From NCBI RefSeq assembly GCF_000149955.1, contig NC_030988.1, forward strand, positions 3,647,362 through 3,711,361: a stretch of DNA of 64,000 bases, read 5' to 3'. This document shows, in pieces, positions 8,390 to 20,350 of the stretch. The notes below the pieces were generated by a model that worked only from the letters and a program-made list of their open reading frames with translations, was not told the DNA's origin and ran no database searches. A program made the translations under genes and the position numbers. This DNA comes from Fusarium oxysporum f. sp. lycopersici 4287 (Eukaryota; Ascomycota; Sordariomycetes; Hypocreales; Nectriaceae). Numbering within the stretch: position 1 is the first letter of the stretch; each line of letters starts with the position of its first letter.

Positions 8390-10339
8390 ATGTGGCTTCT
8401 CGATGCGAAGTCAGTACGCCTCGTTTCCTTTGCCAACCAAGAGGAGATCCCACCATACGCAATTCTCTCGCATACATGGACAAATGAAGAGGTATCGTTT
8501 CGAGACATAATGTCAGTGGATACCGGCACGAATTTAGCAACTATGGCTGGGTGGTTTAAAATAAAGAATGCCTGCCGTCTAACATTGTCATTTGGGCTCA
8601 GTTATGTCTGGATTGATACTTGTTGCATTGATAAGTCTAGTAGCGCTGAGCTCCAAGAGGCAATCAACTCCATGTTCAAGTGGTACGAACTAGCAAATAT
8701 ATGTTTTGCTTACTTGGCCGATGTTTCCGTATACGAGGATATTCGTATGAAAGGGTCCTCTTTTCGACACTGCCGTTGGTTCAAGAGAGGCCGGACTTTG
8801 CAAGAGCTACTCGCTCCGATTGAAGTTGCATTTTACGATCAAGATTGGAGACCAATCTCTACGAGGGGACAAACCAAAGACCTGATTGAAGTAATCACTG
8901 GCATCAGACCGCTCTATCTATCTCGTCTACCTCGAGATGAACGCATTTACGAAACACTCTCGAGAGCCAGCGTTGCTGAAAGAATGTCCTGGATGGCTAA
9001 ACGAGAGACAACAAGGCCGGAGGATTTGGCTTACTGTCTGCTAGGCCTATTTGACATCAATATGCCTATGCTCTATGGAGAAGGTTCCAAAGCCTTCCAA
9101 AGATTACAAGAAGAGATCATGAAAAAGTGTGATGACTGCACCCTGCTCAGTTGGGGGTATCAAGAGCTATGCAGTAATTGGCGTTGGGAACAAGCATCTC
9201 TTCTTGCCCCGCATCCCTCTTCTTTCAAATATTGCAGGGACATTGAACCCTGTTCCCTCGAGGGGTTTAACGCAGCTTCATTCTCGATGAATCAGAGGGG
9301 CCTACAAATGAAAGTTCCCGTACGTTTCGACTTGACGCACCAACTACTCGTATACATAATACTGAACTGTTCCCCTCGTTCGGAGACAGAATGCTTTCCT
9401 GAAACTGGCGCTCCTAAATCCTTTGTGGCGATACCATTGATCTCTACAAGTGCCTACAACGAATCCCAAATAGGCGAAGGAACTCAGGAAGGAGAGTACT
9501 TACGTCCCAAGTGGTGTAGGCCAACTCTTGTCTCTAAAAAATTCCTAAGTCAGGCGAAATCGATCAGCTTAGTTATTCGAAGATCCTCAGATCGATTGCG
9601 AATATTTCGAGAGTTACCCCTTTCAATCGCATTTCCCCCGATCCCAATTCCACAAGGCTACATCATACTGGGGACCTATCCACCTCAGCCGATCGGAAGT
9701 CAATTCATTTCTCTTCAGCCCTACCCATCGCAGGTTATAGCAGACTCGGCAGAAGAGATCCTACCACCACCTGTTCCGTCGTCAATAATTTATTCTAAAG
9801 AGGATCAAAGAATGATCCGCATAAAAGTACCCCCGCTTGGCACCTTCGTAGTCGTCTTGGGGTATCGGGCAGTGGCGCGGCGCGTGACTTGGGGCATGAC
9901 CTTCTGGCAGTGCCTTAATATCAATTGCCGTGTTTTCAAGTTGCCAGATAGATTCGATTTGGAAGCCTTACACAGCCTATCCATTACCCAGGATTTCACT
10001 AATCTACAGGAATTTAACTCCCAGTTTCGAGGAGATCGCTATATATTCAACATTGGCGTGCGGGCCAATGCATACATCGCGATTCAATTCTCCAAGGAAC
10101 AAAAGGAGCTAGGGATTACGGATGTATATATCAGCATGGCTCACCCATTAGACAACTCTCACGAGCAGGAAGAAGTTGAGACGCAAGAGGGAACTGAAAT
10201 TAATATGCTGAATTGGTTACAAGATCACAGGAGAATGGCCCAGCTTCATGGACAGGCTTCTCCAAGGCTTACTGATTCTGTGCGCAGGGAGCTGATGACA
10301 AGTTTTCCGACATATAGTACTGCACACAGTTTGATTTAA
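8390..10339 (+). CDS. HET-domain protein (heterokaryon incompatibility type)
   Basis: A 649-aa uninterrupted frame starts MWLLDAKSVRLVSF, the usual start of HET-domain proteins. The domain covers about residues 22-160: PPYAILSHTW, then KIKNACRLTLSFGLSYVWID with TCCIDKSSSAELQEAINSMF, WYELANICFAYL, and WFKRGRTLQELLAP. It is followed by ERMSWMAKRETTRPEDLAYC and LLGLFDINMPMLYGEG, the region usual in HET-E/HET-D-like proteins. No NACHT or WD40 part follows; residues 260-649 are a C-terminal region I cannot name. HET domains (TIR-like) trigger cell death in fungal non-self recognition when activated by partner domains. It stands alone between repeats; no intron is needed and no damage is seen. Confidence 0.92.
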   Translation: MWLLDAKSVRLVSFANQEEIPPYAILSHTWTNEEVSFRDIMSVDTGTNLATMAGWFKIKNACRLTLSFGLSYVWIDTCCIDKSSSAELQEAINSMFKWYELANICFAYLADVSVYEDIRMKGSSFRHCRWFKRGRTLQELLAPIEVAFYDQDWRPISTRGQTKDLIEVITGIRPLYLSRLPRDERIYETLSRASVAERMSWMAKRETTRPEDLAYCLLGLFDINMPMLYGEGSKAFQRLQEEIMKKCDDCTLLSWGYQELCSNWRWEQASLLAPHPSSFKYCRDIEPCSLEGFNAASFSMNQRGLQMKVPVRFDLTHQLLVYIILNCSPRSETECFPETGAPKSFVAIPLISTSAYNESQIGEGTQEGEYLRPKWCRPTLVSKKFLSQAKSISLVIRRSSDRLRIFRELPLSIAFPPIPIPQGYIILGTYPPQPIGSQFISLQPYPSQVIADSAEEILPPPVPSSIIYSKEDQRMIRIKVPPLGTFVVVLGYRAVARRVTWGMTFWQCLNINCRVFKLPDRFDLEALHSLSITQDFTNLQEFNSQFRGDRYIFNIGVRANAYIAIQFSKEQKELGITDVYISMAHPLDNSHEQEEVETQEGTEINMLNWLQDHRRMAQLHGQASPRLTDSVRRELMTSFPTYSTAHSLI

Positions 10340-10939
10340 TGAACTGGTCTTCTCTGTAACTGTATGGAAGGATTACAGAGGAATGCTAGCTCTGTACATA
10401 TTGGACAGCCATATAGGAGGCGGGTCGCTTGGTATGTCCTGTTTTCGGTTTATACAACTCTATCCATTATTTGCGGATGATTCTGTTAAGATTGCCCATC
10501 TAAATAGGATTTAACAGTTTGTTTAAATACAACAGCGGAATAGAAACTTCCTAACGGAATGTACGCCCGTGTCGAGATACGTCTCCTGGTTTTACGCATA
10601 ACGGCAACTGATTCACTGTATTCGATTCTAGATATGTATAAGGGGGTTTGTGATAAATCTTTTGATGGGAAAGAAGCCTATCATGTACTTCCATCGGGAA
10701 CGCGGCCCATTCCCGCTTCTCCACCAATCACCTCATCCCAACCATCCTTGTCTGCTACCTACATCCCTATTGTCCGTCCCATTTTATGTAATCGCGGACG
10801 CGCTGTTGCGATCAGAGCCCCACTGAGAATGATCTACATGGTAATCCACAATGCCGAGATCCATAAGGCTGCAATGACGGAAAAGGGGGCCCAATAGATG
10901 GACGGGTCCGTACACTCACGGGTCCCCCATTAGTCAGCA
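10340..10939. other. Intergenic stretch with a short dispersed repeat
   Basis: A CTACATCCCTATTGTCCGTC segment (~10758-10785) also occurs at ~7982-8012 upstream of the HET gene. At ~10900-10925 is GACGGGTCC...ACTCACGGGTCCC, an imperfect inverted repeat. No gene is supported; the 112-aa frame at 10559-10897 has no motif I recognise. Confidence 0.5.
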
Positions 10940-10952
10940 TAACCCTAACCCT
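10940..10952 (+). repeat. Short telomere-like motif (TAACCCTAACCCT)
   Basis: Two CCCTAA-type units lie just left of the recombinase/helicase block. Alone this could be chance, but the same motif in the same orientation recurs three times right after the helicase gene (23976-24360). Confidence 0.5.
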
Positions 10953-10973
10953 CTGCCTTGCTGCTTTATCTTT

Positions 10974-11486
10974 TTATGGGCTACTTCTATATCGTAACGG
11001 ACAGGACCCTGCACCTCTTCTGTGGCCTTGTATATGACACTTGCTACATGTAGGTAGTCTTTTTGCTAGCTTATCTTGCGGCTTATCTTGTCGCCCGTCT
11101 TGCTGCTTGTCTTGCCCTTTGCCATGCTCCTTGTCTTGTCGCTTGTTTTGTGGTCTGGCGTGAGCCTCGTCGTGTGGTTCGTCTTGCGTTTCGTCTTGCC
11201 GCTTGTCTTGTGGTTTGCGTTGGGGCTCATGATTGTGTTGACAAAATCGAGCTTCAGTTCGATGTTTGAGAAGCCAATTTCCACTCCATTCTTCCTTGGC
11301 TACTATTGAAAATTGGCAGCCTGTGCGAAATCGATTACATGCGTAGGTAATTGTAAGTCGACCAGAACTTTCTGTAGTTGATCTTCTGGTTATAAATTTA
11401 TAGCCTCCGATTGCTGCCCAGATGTTGAGATCTCGAATAAGATCTTCTTGTGATGAATACCACTGCTGAGGAGGAAGAGAGTTCAT
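10974..11486 (-). pseudogene. MULE-type transposase remnant: FAR1-like N-terminus joined to a zinc knuckle
   Basis: The 170-aa frame starts MNSLPPQQWYSSQEDLIRDL. It contains a FAR1/WRKY-GCM1-like zinc-binding pattern (YACNRFRTGCQF ... HRTEARFCQHNHEP), the DNA-binding N-terminus of many MULE transposases. A Gln/Asp/Lys-rich repeat of QDK-type units follows, then a CCHC-like knuckle (CSKCHIQGHRRGAGSC), which in MULEs is at the far C-terminus. The DDE catalytic domain between them is absent, which suggests internal deletion of an element or a shortened derivative. The upstream 11546-11794 segment is a repeat with a copy at 42522-42769. Confidence 0.6.
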
Positions 11487-11545
11487 TTGTTAATAGTAGT
11501 AAGCAAGGATAGATATGATGAGATGTTAGGCGGTGAAGCTAATTT

Positions 11546-11794
11546 TACATCATTATTCCAGCTCCAGATTCAACTGAAAGAGGACTTTGACGCGTCTTGA
11601 TTGGGCCGTCATCCCTGTTTTCCTCTTTCACTTGAAAGGGGCTACTTGGCGAGACTGCCGCGACTCCACTTTCAGCGATGGTAGGGGCGCTTTATCATAT
11701 CATTGGTGCTCTGGTCCTAACCCTGGACGGTTCTTATAGAGTTTGAGGTGGTAGCTCAAAGCTTCGCAGCGTGTGTAATACATGTAATATAAAT
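11546..11794 (-). repeat. ~245-bp inverted dispersed repeat, copy 1
   Basis: The segment from TACATCATTATTCCAGCTCC to GCAGCGTGTGTAATACATG is present in reverse orientation at 42522-42769. I find only a handful of differences by eye, so the copies are highly similar though 31 kb apart. It lies upstream of the FAR1-like remnant and could be the end of that element. Confidence 0.8.
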
Positions 11795-11930
11795 AAAGTT
11801 TGATTACGGAATTCCACGTGAACAGCGCGTCTTTGACGCGCGCTTCTAGGACAGGTCCAAACTTTATAAAGAGAATAGCCCTCAATGTTCTTCGAAGGCA
11901 ACTTGCAGTAAATGAAGACTAAGTCTTGAG

Positions 11931-14236
11931 TTGCGAGACAGGATGGAAACGCCAGAATTACATATGGGGAGCAGTCCCCATAGCCGTGCCGGAGTTATCA
12001 ACCCCAACGAGACGACACCATGGCTCCGACATACACGCTGGCCTGACCTATTCCGTAATCGATCACTCGAAGTTATCAGCACAACAGCACAACAGCCCGA
12101 CTTCGTCCAAGGCCAAGATTATCTACTTGGCAAATGGAAGGAAAGTTCGGTCGAAAGCTCTGCTGAGGCCGAAGCTCAGCTACGCATCTTACTACACGGT
12201 GTTGATATCATGTTCAATTGTGTGATGGCTACAATGGCCCGCACGTCATACACATCTCGCTGCTGGCTCAATACGTATTCGAGAAATGACTTTTGGCCAC
12301 ATCCATTCCGAGCTGTGTTGTGCTTAAAAAGATATATTTCCGTCTGGAAGCGATTAATATGCTTCGTCTTTCGGGTTTTGGGATTCAAGGAACGACAGCG
12401 TCAACAGCTCTACAATTTCAAACTGGGACTGAAAGAAGAAAAGATGATGCATTACATCTTATTTCTTGCGAGTCAACTTCCGAGTCGTGAGCAAGGCCAC
12501 TCCCGCAGGCAACCTGTTGAGGACGATGTATTAAGTCAAGCAAGCAGTGATGAGAGCGATGGGGAGACAGATTTTGAAGAAGACGCGAGCATTGGAATAG
12601 ATGATAGCTCACAGTATCAGTCCGAATTCCTCTTACCATCCAGGCCTTGGCTGGAGTTATCAGAAGCTTTGTTCCAGCTCTCAATGATGTTCTGGACACA
12701 TCAGGACCCCGCTGGAGACATGTCGTCTTCTGTTATTATATATTATACTGCTGTTATGGGGATTCAAAGACGGTCCATGTCTTATTACCCAGCTCACAAC
12801 TCTACAGGCGGGCTAGCGGCACTTATGTGGGTTGGACGTGCACTCTTTTTGGAGTATGCTCTTCCTCTATATAGCTACACTACCCTTGCGTACCACTGGT
12901 CATCCCGAGATCAATACCACTCCCAACCAGAGCGGCTCGAAGCAATCCGTCAAAGATATCTTGTACGAGGCTGCTACACACCTTTCGGAGAACTCATTGA
13001 ACTGAAGGCGTTTGCCAAGTCTATTGTGAGACTGGAGGGCATGCCCGGTAACCTCTCCTGGGCTCCTGATGGCCGGTCGTTTGTGGTGGGCAATGACAAA
13101 GAAGTAAAACTCTCCGACTTCTGCAAAACTTACCATAAGGCCATAGCACTGGTCGAGGAGCAGGTCGAAGAAATGATGCTGGGCTTAGAGCCGAATTTCA
13201 ATGTTGATGTCGTCAGGGATGATCTGAATTGTCGAAAGGCCGGCTGGTCTTTCTTACAAAAGCCTGAGAACAAGCTATCAGATGCACGGGAGATGCTGAT
13301 AAACAAGCTTCGCACGTCTCAATTCCGTGGCAAACCCTTTGCAACTGCATCTCATTGGTGTCCAGACACATGTCTAGCATACTTGAATCTTGGCCTCGAT
13401 CTCAACAAATCGGCTTTCGCTGCGTTACAGATATCAGGCGGGTTGCCAGGCCGTGGCAGTGAAGTAACTAGCATTCGTTGCGTCAATACCGAGCTTACTA
13501 TGCGCAATGTTTTTTTCTACGGGGGAAGGATGATAATCGTGATAAATTACAACAAGGCAAGAGCATCGAACAACTATTCTTTTTACATTGTTCGATATCT
13601 TCCGGCAAATCTCAGTCTAAGCTTATTGAAGTATCTTGCTATGATCCGGCCTACGATTGATTTCTTGTCAACGGCCTTGAAGATGCCTCATTACAAATGT
13701 AATGAGTTTCTCTTTCAAGATCCTCCGGGAGGCAAAAGCATTTAAGCTCGGCTCAGGCTTCGGGCATTCTCAAATACTTGACTCGAGATCTCGTCACACC
13801 ATGGACCCTCTTCTTATATAGGCAAGCATCCCTGGCAATTTCGAAGCGGTATATCAGCAAGCTCGTGGAAAAAAGAAACTATTACTACCCAACCAGCGCG
13901 GACGATCCGATACGGATGTTCGCGGCAGGAGCTGGCCATCACCCTCGAATGCTGTTAACAGCTTATGCTATCGATAAGGCTCTACCATCTCGGCTGCAAC
14001 CGGAGCTTCTCGAAATGTACTATCGCCTTTCCACAATGTGGCAGGACTGGAATGTCCAATATTACCGTGATAATTGCCAAGCTCAGGATAAGGAACCCTG
14101 CAAGTCTCTCAATGTCACACTGCATACGTGGAAGAGAGCCTCAAGCCCTGAGAGTCCTGAAAGAGCTCCTAAGAGGGTCAAGACAGCTTTGGGTGGTGAA
14201 AATACAAACGATCTCTCCGATGGGGTTGTTCTACAA
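11931..14236 (+). pseudogene. OrsD-family protein with tyrosine-recombinase-like core (frameshifted)
   Basis: The first frame (11931-13745, 604 aa) reads TTPWLRHTRWPDLFRNR near its start, an acidic stretch around residue 200, and LPGRGSEVTSIR near the end. The frame then shifts; the second (13778-14380) gives SLAISKRYISKLV and GHHPRMLLTAYAID, then LPSRLQPELLEMYYRLSTMW. The same order appears on the minus strand at 63140-61500. An R-x-x-E motif followed by an R and then GH...Y is the layout of tyrosine recombinases; this is inference from motifs. At least one frameshift lies near 13745 and another before the fingers at 14240, so this copy looks dead. No introns fit the breaks. Confidence 0.6.
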
Positions 14237-14660
14237 CTGCCAGTACCAGATTCTAATATGCATCACATGCGGTTCGATGGTTCAGCCAGGGACCAGGCCG
14301 TTATACAGCCACTTGAACACTATCCACCAGATCACAGGCGCAGCCTGCAAGACATTGATAGAAAGGTTCAGCCAGTATGAGCTTTGTCGCTTTTCTCAAT
14401 TGTGCATACCGAACCAAAAGGTTGCCCAGATTCAAGGTTTACCAGTATATAAAGGGTTTCGGTGTAATATTTGTCCTTATACGGCAGGACCTTCACGATT
14501 CACAACATCTTCGGACAAGATTAGGGATCATATATCAAGCCATAAGATAGGAATGACGCCAATGCGAGCGGAAGAGTTGCGGAAATTCGAGTCCTGTTAT
14601 ATGCAGACCTTCTGCTCCGCCAAAGGAAGAATTAGATATTTCGAGATTGACCCCATCTAA
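14237..14660 (+). CDS. OrsD-type double C2H2 region, probably the start of the helicase gene
   Basis: The frame ending at 14660 encodes LICITCGSMVQPGTRPLYSH and LNTIH, then FRCNICPYTAGPSRFTTSSD with DHISSH: the two C2H2-like fingers of the OrsD (DUF3505) family. It continues ELRKFESCYMQTFCSAKGRI and RYFEI and stops. In related fungal telomere-linked helicases such fingers form the N-terminus before the central region that here starts at ~14800, so this is probably the 5' part of the next gene. It is cut off by a stop at 14658-14660 and ~100 bp of noncoding sequence, either a degraded junction or an unseen intron. Confidence 0.55.
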
Positions 14661-16501
14661 TACTCAAAATTAGATAGGCCTATATTATTTCTATTCATAC
14701 AAGTACTTGTTCCTGTGAAGAATAATTCAGTAGTTAGAATGGAGATTGTAATCATGAGTATATGCTGGCCTGTAGTAAAGGGGCTGACAAGGCGGTAAAG
14801 CGGTGCACATGGCGCGAACCAGGGAACTTCAACAGCAATCTATCGGCACTCACCTGGACCGCCCAGCTCATCCTGTTCGACTTCGTGTGCTTCCAGAAGC
14901 AGGACGACGAAGACGGAATCCCCGATCTGCTGGATCAAATGTGCAAGAAGTACTTTCAGCAGATGGCGGAGACACCTTTCGGACATGTACTGCAATGGAG
15001 GCTATATCTCTTTGCGGCCTCCCGCACCAGTCTTACCAAGCACCAAGCCCGCTGGTCCCTTGATGGGGAAACGGTCGACTATATGGGGACGAAACTACAC
15101 ATGGAACAAGTGACACAGCTGGTCGAGTCTGAGTTCCGCCAGGCGCACTCGCTTCTGTATGATGAGCTCTTGTTTAGAATGAGGGATGTTGCTCCGATCG
15201 AGGCATGGAGGCTGCACGACGATCTAAATGTAGACGACTACGGCGCTTCGTGGTTGACAGACGAGAGGAATCGCGAGATACTGGTGGGGACGCATGACGC
15301 CCTGCTCCGACAGATCGAAGAGAGGGCGGATCTACGGCAGGTATTCGTGCGGCTGGATCCAAACGGTGGGGTTCGCCTCTGCCCCAAGGCGATAGCTATC
15401 TATGAGGCGCATGTTCAGGAGTTCCTCAAGATGATACTGGCACCCATCTCGGTTCCCTCGGGCCCTCCATTACGCTCCCCAGAACTACTCTCCATCACGT
15501 ACATCAACACGGGTGCCCGCCGCCGATCGGTATTTCTATGGGAGAAGATGGTCATGATATATATACAATACAGTAAAAGCCAGGAACAGACCGGGGAGGA
15601 GAAGGATAACATCAGGTTCCTACCCCCGGCTGTTGGAAACCTCCTCTTGACATATCTCGCGTTCGTGCTGCCCTTGCGTCAGGCCTTTCTACGTCAGAGC
15701 AAGCCGGGGGCTCTACTTTCGCCATACCTATGGTCAAAGCTTGGTGGCGAGGTCTGGAGGGACGGTATGGTCTCATCCTGCCTCCGGAGGGCATGTATAC
15801 GGGCAGAGGTGCCCCAGTTCCAGGTGGCATGGTGGCGCCAAGTTGCTGCTTCTATTACAAAGGAGAAGTTCAGCGCCAGGGAGCAGGCTAATTTCGACAT
15901 GGGTGAGATCGCGGCATCTGAAGAAGTTGAGGATGAAGCGGATCTTGCGTACCTTACCGGGATGAGCAATCATAGTTTCCGGACATTTAACTATAGCTAT
16001 GCCGGCAGCACGACCTTGACCGTGACAAGCTCACTTCACCGTGCCTACCGAGCGTCTCAAAGCTGGCGGTCTCTGTTATGTTATGTTATGTTATGTATAT
16101 TTTTCGTCCGGGGGGCCGTAGGCCCCGAAAGTCCCCTAATGGGGCACAGGACGTGCTGGGCTAGGGAAAATCGGATCTATCTAAACGCTAAGTACAGAAA
16201 GCCAAGTACAGAAAGCCATTGGTTACGGGAGATTAGTCATTCGCGATGCGAAATTAGACACCCCCCTCGAAATCCAATTTCTACGAACGCGTCGACAGAT
16301 TACACACTATCCAGCATATCATCGGCACAAATGGCGCATCGTACCGAGCCTGTTACCCGTCAGCGGGATGACCAGGCGTGGCTGCAAAATTGCAGCCGTT
16401 CATCAGTCCTGATGTCAGAGAAGCTGAGATCAGCTTGTGCACGCGGCAGCTCGGGACTGCCTCAAATGTTCTCCGCCAGATGAAGGGCGCAGCGACACCC
16501 T

Positions 16502-19500
16502 TCACCCGGCCATGAATATGTATGAGAGAGAAAGGTGACAAAGGAAATATGAAAGGATAAAGAGGGAAGGAGAGTTGCGAGTGCCTCTCGGGTCGCGGTC
16601 GCCTAATAGCGAGGACAAATCTTTCCAAAGAACGCGCTGTTCTTGGACAAGTCGACAAATTTGGTGGTCTCTTCCCATTGTAAGGTTGACCGCTGCATTC
16701 GGTGAGGGTGCGAGCCTCATACGATGGCGCGGTGGCACCTTTCTGCAGTAGAAGATGTGATCCGGTGCTTTGCGTCGGCCGCATGAGCAGACCAGGCGTG
16801 CATCGTCGTGGTCGAATCTCTCGTGGTACGCAGCGAAGTCTCCATGGAGGGATCTCGCTGCCAGCAGATGGTGCAAGGCTACACGCGGGAGTGATAGCTC
16901 CGGCGGGCAGCCTATAGTCGCCTTGAGATTGAGTCTCTTGTACTGCTCAGGAGCGGAAGCGGACCACCATGCCTTGAATGTGTCCTTCGGTTTTTGTCTT
17001 GCGATCCTTCGTAGGTAAGCCAACGTTGAGCGAGCACCTTCGGGCTCGGGGAGTGATGATGCTGCTTTTGCCAGTTTGTCGGCCTGTTCGTTGCCAGGGA
17101 TGTCAGTGTGTCCTGGTACCCAACGGACCTGGACGGCTCCATGCGATGTCACCAGAGCCTGGAACTCGAGAAAGATGTGTTGAGAGGAGTCGGATGGTGT
17201 GCCTTGCAGGCACGTGGCGGCCGCCAGGTTATCTAGGCAGATGAAAATGTTTTGTGTTGCTGATTCTCGCAGGTTTAGGGCAGCCTTGAGGCCCTCCAAC
17301 GCCCCGGTAGCTTCAGCGTCGAAGACCTCAGCAGGTCCAAGGCGATCCGATCCATCAAAGATAGGCAAGTCGTCCTGGTGAATGGTGAAGCCGTAGCTTG
17401 CAACCCCTTTCTCGGACAGAGAGCCGTCCGAGTAGACGACCAAGGTGAGCGGGTCGAGTGACTTGACCCAGCGGAGGAAAGCCTCAGCTGTCTTCTCTTT
17501 CGATGCTGTCTGTAGTGGTGGCATCTGTTCTTGTTGGAAGCGTTTCTGGATGAGCTTGGGACGCGCGCACTGCCCGAGAAGCTCGTCTGTGCGTCGGAGA
17601 CGTGTTCTAAAGCTGCTTTCTGCTTGTGCTTGGTATTTGCGCTTGATGAGATCATGGTAAGTAGGCTGACGCGGTGGCGCCGCTCTTCTCACAAGAGGAT
17701 GGGTGTCGTCGAGTGATTTGAGTCGTGCGGAGAACCTGAGTCGTCTGGCTTCGAGCAGTTGATCGACTGGTGGTATCCCACTTTCTCTGTGCGAGATGGT
17801 GATGGGTGTCGTTTTCCAGACGGGCACTATAGCTCTCATGGATTGATTCAAGGCTTTGTTCATTCTCTGTATGAGATGCTGGTTACTAGACGGTGTGTCT
17901 TTGTTGGGCTGGCTCCACCGCGGCCTGTTGGTGCCCGGGTACCACGCTTCAGATCCGTGGAGTAGCACCGGCTCAACACAAGCTCTGACGGCACCTCGCA
18001 CGGCACTGGGAAGAGGGCCATGTATTGTGTTGGTGAGTCCTCGCAAGTGGTAGGCGACGGCCTTTGCCTTCGCCGCCCACTTCTCGACGTGGACGCGGAA
18101 TGATAGTCTGCTGTCGAGCCAAATGCCAAGCCAGCGCAGAGCTAGCTCGGGGTGTTTCTCGACATCGCCGTGACGTACTGCCGGCGCGGTCCTGAGCTTA
18201 CTGCGGGAGAAGTGCATCACTTCGGCCTTCTTTGGGTCGAAGGAGACGCCGTTTGCCGCGCCCCAACGCACCATCTCTGCGATGGAGCTGGATGCCATGG
18301 CAGTAGTCTCATCTACTGTGTCGCCTACGGACAGGATGGCCGTGTCGTCTGCATAGCCGAAGCGACCCCAGGGATTGCCTAGTCGATAGATTGGCTCAGT
18401 ATAGAGTAGGAAGAGTATCGGCGATACCGGCGATCCCTGAGGGAGCCCGCACTGAAGGGGAGAAGAGGGCGTGACGGTATCCTGGTACCTGACACGCGCA
18501 GACCGGCCGCTCATGAAGGAGCCGGCCCAACGAGCCAAATAGTCAGGCCAGCCTTGCTCACGAAGGCGCAGGACGAGCCTGTTGCGCATGACAGTGTCAA
18601 AAGCACCTTGGACATCCATTGTGACTAGAGTCGCCACCTTCTTGCGTGCAAATGCTTCTTCGATATCATGGATCAGAGCTGTCACCAGGTCTGTCGCAGA
18701 CCTCTTGGGAAGCGCTCCAGCTTGTTGCGGGTGAAGGACGCTGTAGTAAACGGCTGCCCAGGCTAGGCGGCGTGCAATCAGTCGCTCTAGTCCCTTGCCA
18801 AGGCAGGAGAGCAGCGAGATAGGCCGCCATGCCCGTGGCTCAGTGAGGTCTCTTCGCCCCGGTTTCGCGATCATGACCACCTCCGCCTCCTTGAATGGTT
18901 TCGGATGATGGCCTGCGGAAAGGCATCCTTCGAACAAGCGGCGGACATGTGTTCCGATGATGTGCCATACGGCTTGGAGAAGATTGACGGTGATGTTATC
19001 TGACCCTGGCGATGTATTGCCTGTCTGGATGGTCGCACACTGCGCCTCATCTAGCGAGACCCTGGGCGAGAAAGGAATCAACCTAGAAGGAGATACTGGT
19101 GTCCAAGCGTTTGCGATGTCGTCCTCCGCAGTTCTTCGTTCCAGCGTAGCCTGTCGGAGTGCGTTGGCTTTGTCCATCTGGGTTTCGTACACGACGTTGT
19201 CAACCTGCAAGGGCGGGGGCTGAAAGGCTCCAGGGGATTTCAACCATCGGACAGCTTTGAAAACAGCGCTACTGCTGGAGAAGTTGTCGATGAGGTTCCG
19301 CCAATACTGCCTCTTAGCCCGACGGACCACACGATGAAAGTCTCTTTTGGCGATCTGAACGTCCTGGTTGAAGCCGCAAGGGTAGCTTCTTCTGATGGCC
19401 CGGAAACCAGCCGCAGCGCAGGCGCACTCATCCGTCCACCAGGGGGCTGGGCGTCCGCCTTTCCGCGCGGGCCGGCCAGCTGCTTTCGCTGCTGATGTTA

Positions 19501-20350
19501 GTAGACTTACAAGTGAAGAAGCGAGCTCGTCCAGCTCCGCAGGGGTCGAATCTGTGAGGGGGATTTCCGTGGCTCCCAGTTCTACAATCTCGACGAATCG
19601 TTTAAGCTCGTCTTCCGTCTTAACTCGGATCTTGGCCGGCTGCATCGGAGTCGATCTGATGTCAGGGAAGGTCAAGCTGAGCGTGAAGTGGTCGGAGCTA
19701 GTGGCGAGGTGGTCCTCGACGGTAGCTTCGGCCAGCGGCAGGTTGGTGAATGCAAGATCGATTGTGTTGCCGTGCGGATTTGTCGGTATGTCTAGAGTAT
19801 TGAGAAGGTTGAGGTCGTGCTCTGACGTCCAGTCTGCAATTTCTTGGCCGCGATTCGTAGCTTGGCCCGTCTACCAACTATGATGTCTGGCGTTGAAATC
19901 GCCAGCAACCACGCAGCGCTCCGGGACAGGCCATCGAAGTAGCGTGTTCAAGGCGTCCTTCTCGTCGTTCTGGCGATAAAAGTTGACTATCGTCATGCCG
20001 TTGACTGTGATCCAAAGAATGTCACGTGTCTCAAAGGGGCGAATCTGGTCAGCCAGAAGTCTTGGGTCTCGTCGAACATATGTCATCACTCTAGGCCGAG
20101 TGTCGTTGCTATTCCACATGTCGACTGGCGTGAACGTGTCGTACGCAGGATGTGTCTTGGTTAGGCAGCGGGCTTTAGTATGAGCTGTCCACGGCTCCTG
20201 CAGGAGTACAATGTCATATCGTTCGGAGTCGGCTAGCGCCAGGGCGCAGTCGTGGGCCGGAGGGATCTTGCCGACGTTGGCCTGGAAGACCTTGAGTGGC
20301 TTCTTATCGTTCTTTCGTGTCTGCGAGTACCTATTCCTGGTCATAGTCAT
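16502..20350 (-). pseudogene. LINE ORF2: endonuclease, reverse transcriptase, RNase H (one stop)
   Basis: One frame of ~1,282 codons with a single TAG at 19873-19871. The N-terminus is an EEP-type endonuclease (KVFQANVGKIPPAHDCALAL, VLLQEPW, VVAGDFNARHHSW). The reverse transcriptase has GLPQGSPVSPILF and FGYADDTAIL near residue ~665 of the whole frame. An RNase H domain follows with YSDGSLSEKG, FDAEATGALEGL, CLDNLAAATC and PGHTDIPGNEQADKLAK, keeping the acidic D-E-D-D set. Near the C-terminus is a CSCGRRKAPDHIFYC zinc motif. The stop follows HHSW, where CAG-to-TAG (a CpA-to-TpA change) fits RIP. Domain order and RNase H place it in or near the Tad clade. Confidence 0.93.

Noticed and set aside
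11063..11309. Long plus-strand frames rich in Leu/Val as a membrane protein
   Set aside because: They are antisense reads of the QDK repeat in the minus-strand MULE remnant.
15415..15969. Minus-strand frames opposite the helicase gene
   Set aside because: They are shadow frames of a well-supported helicase coding region.
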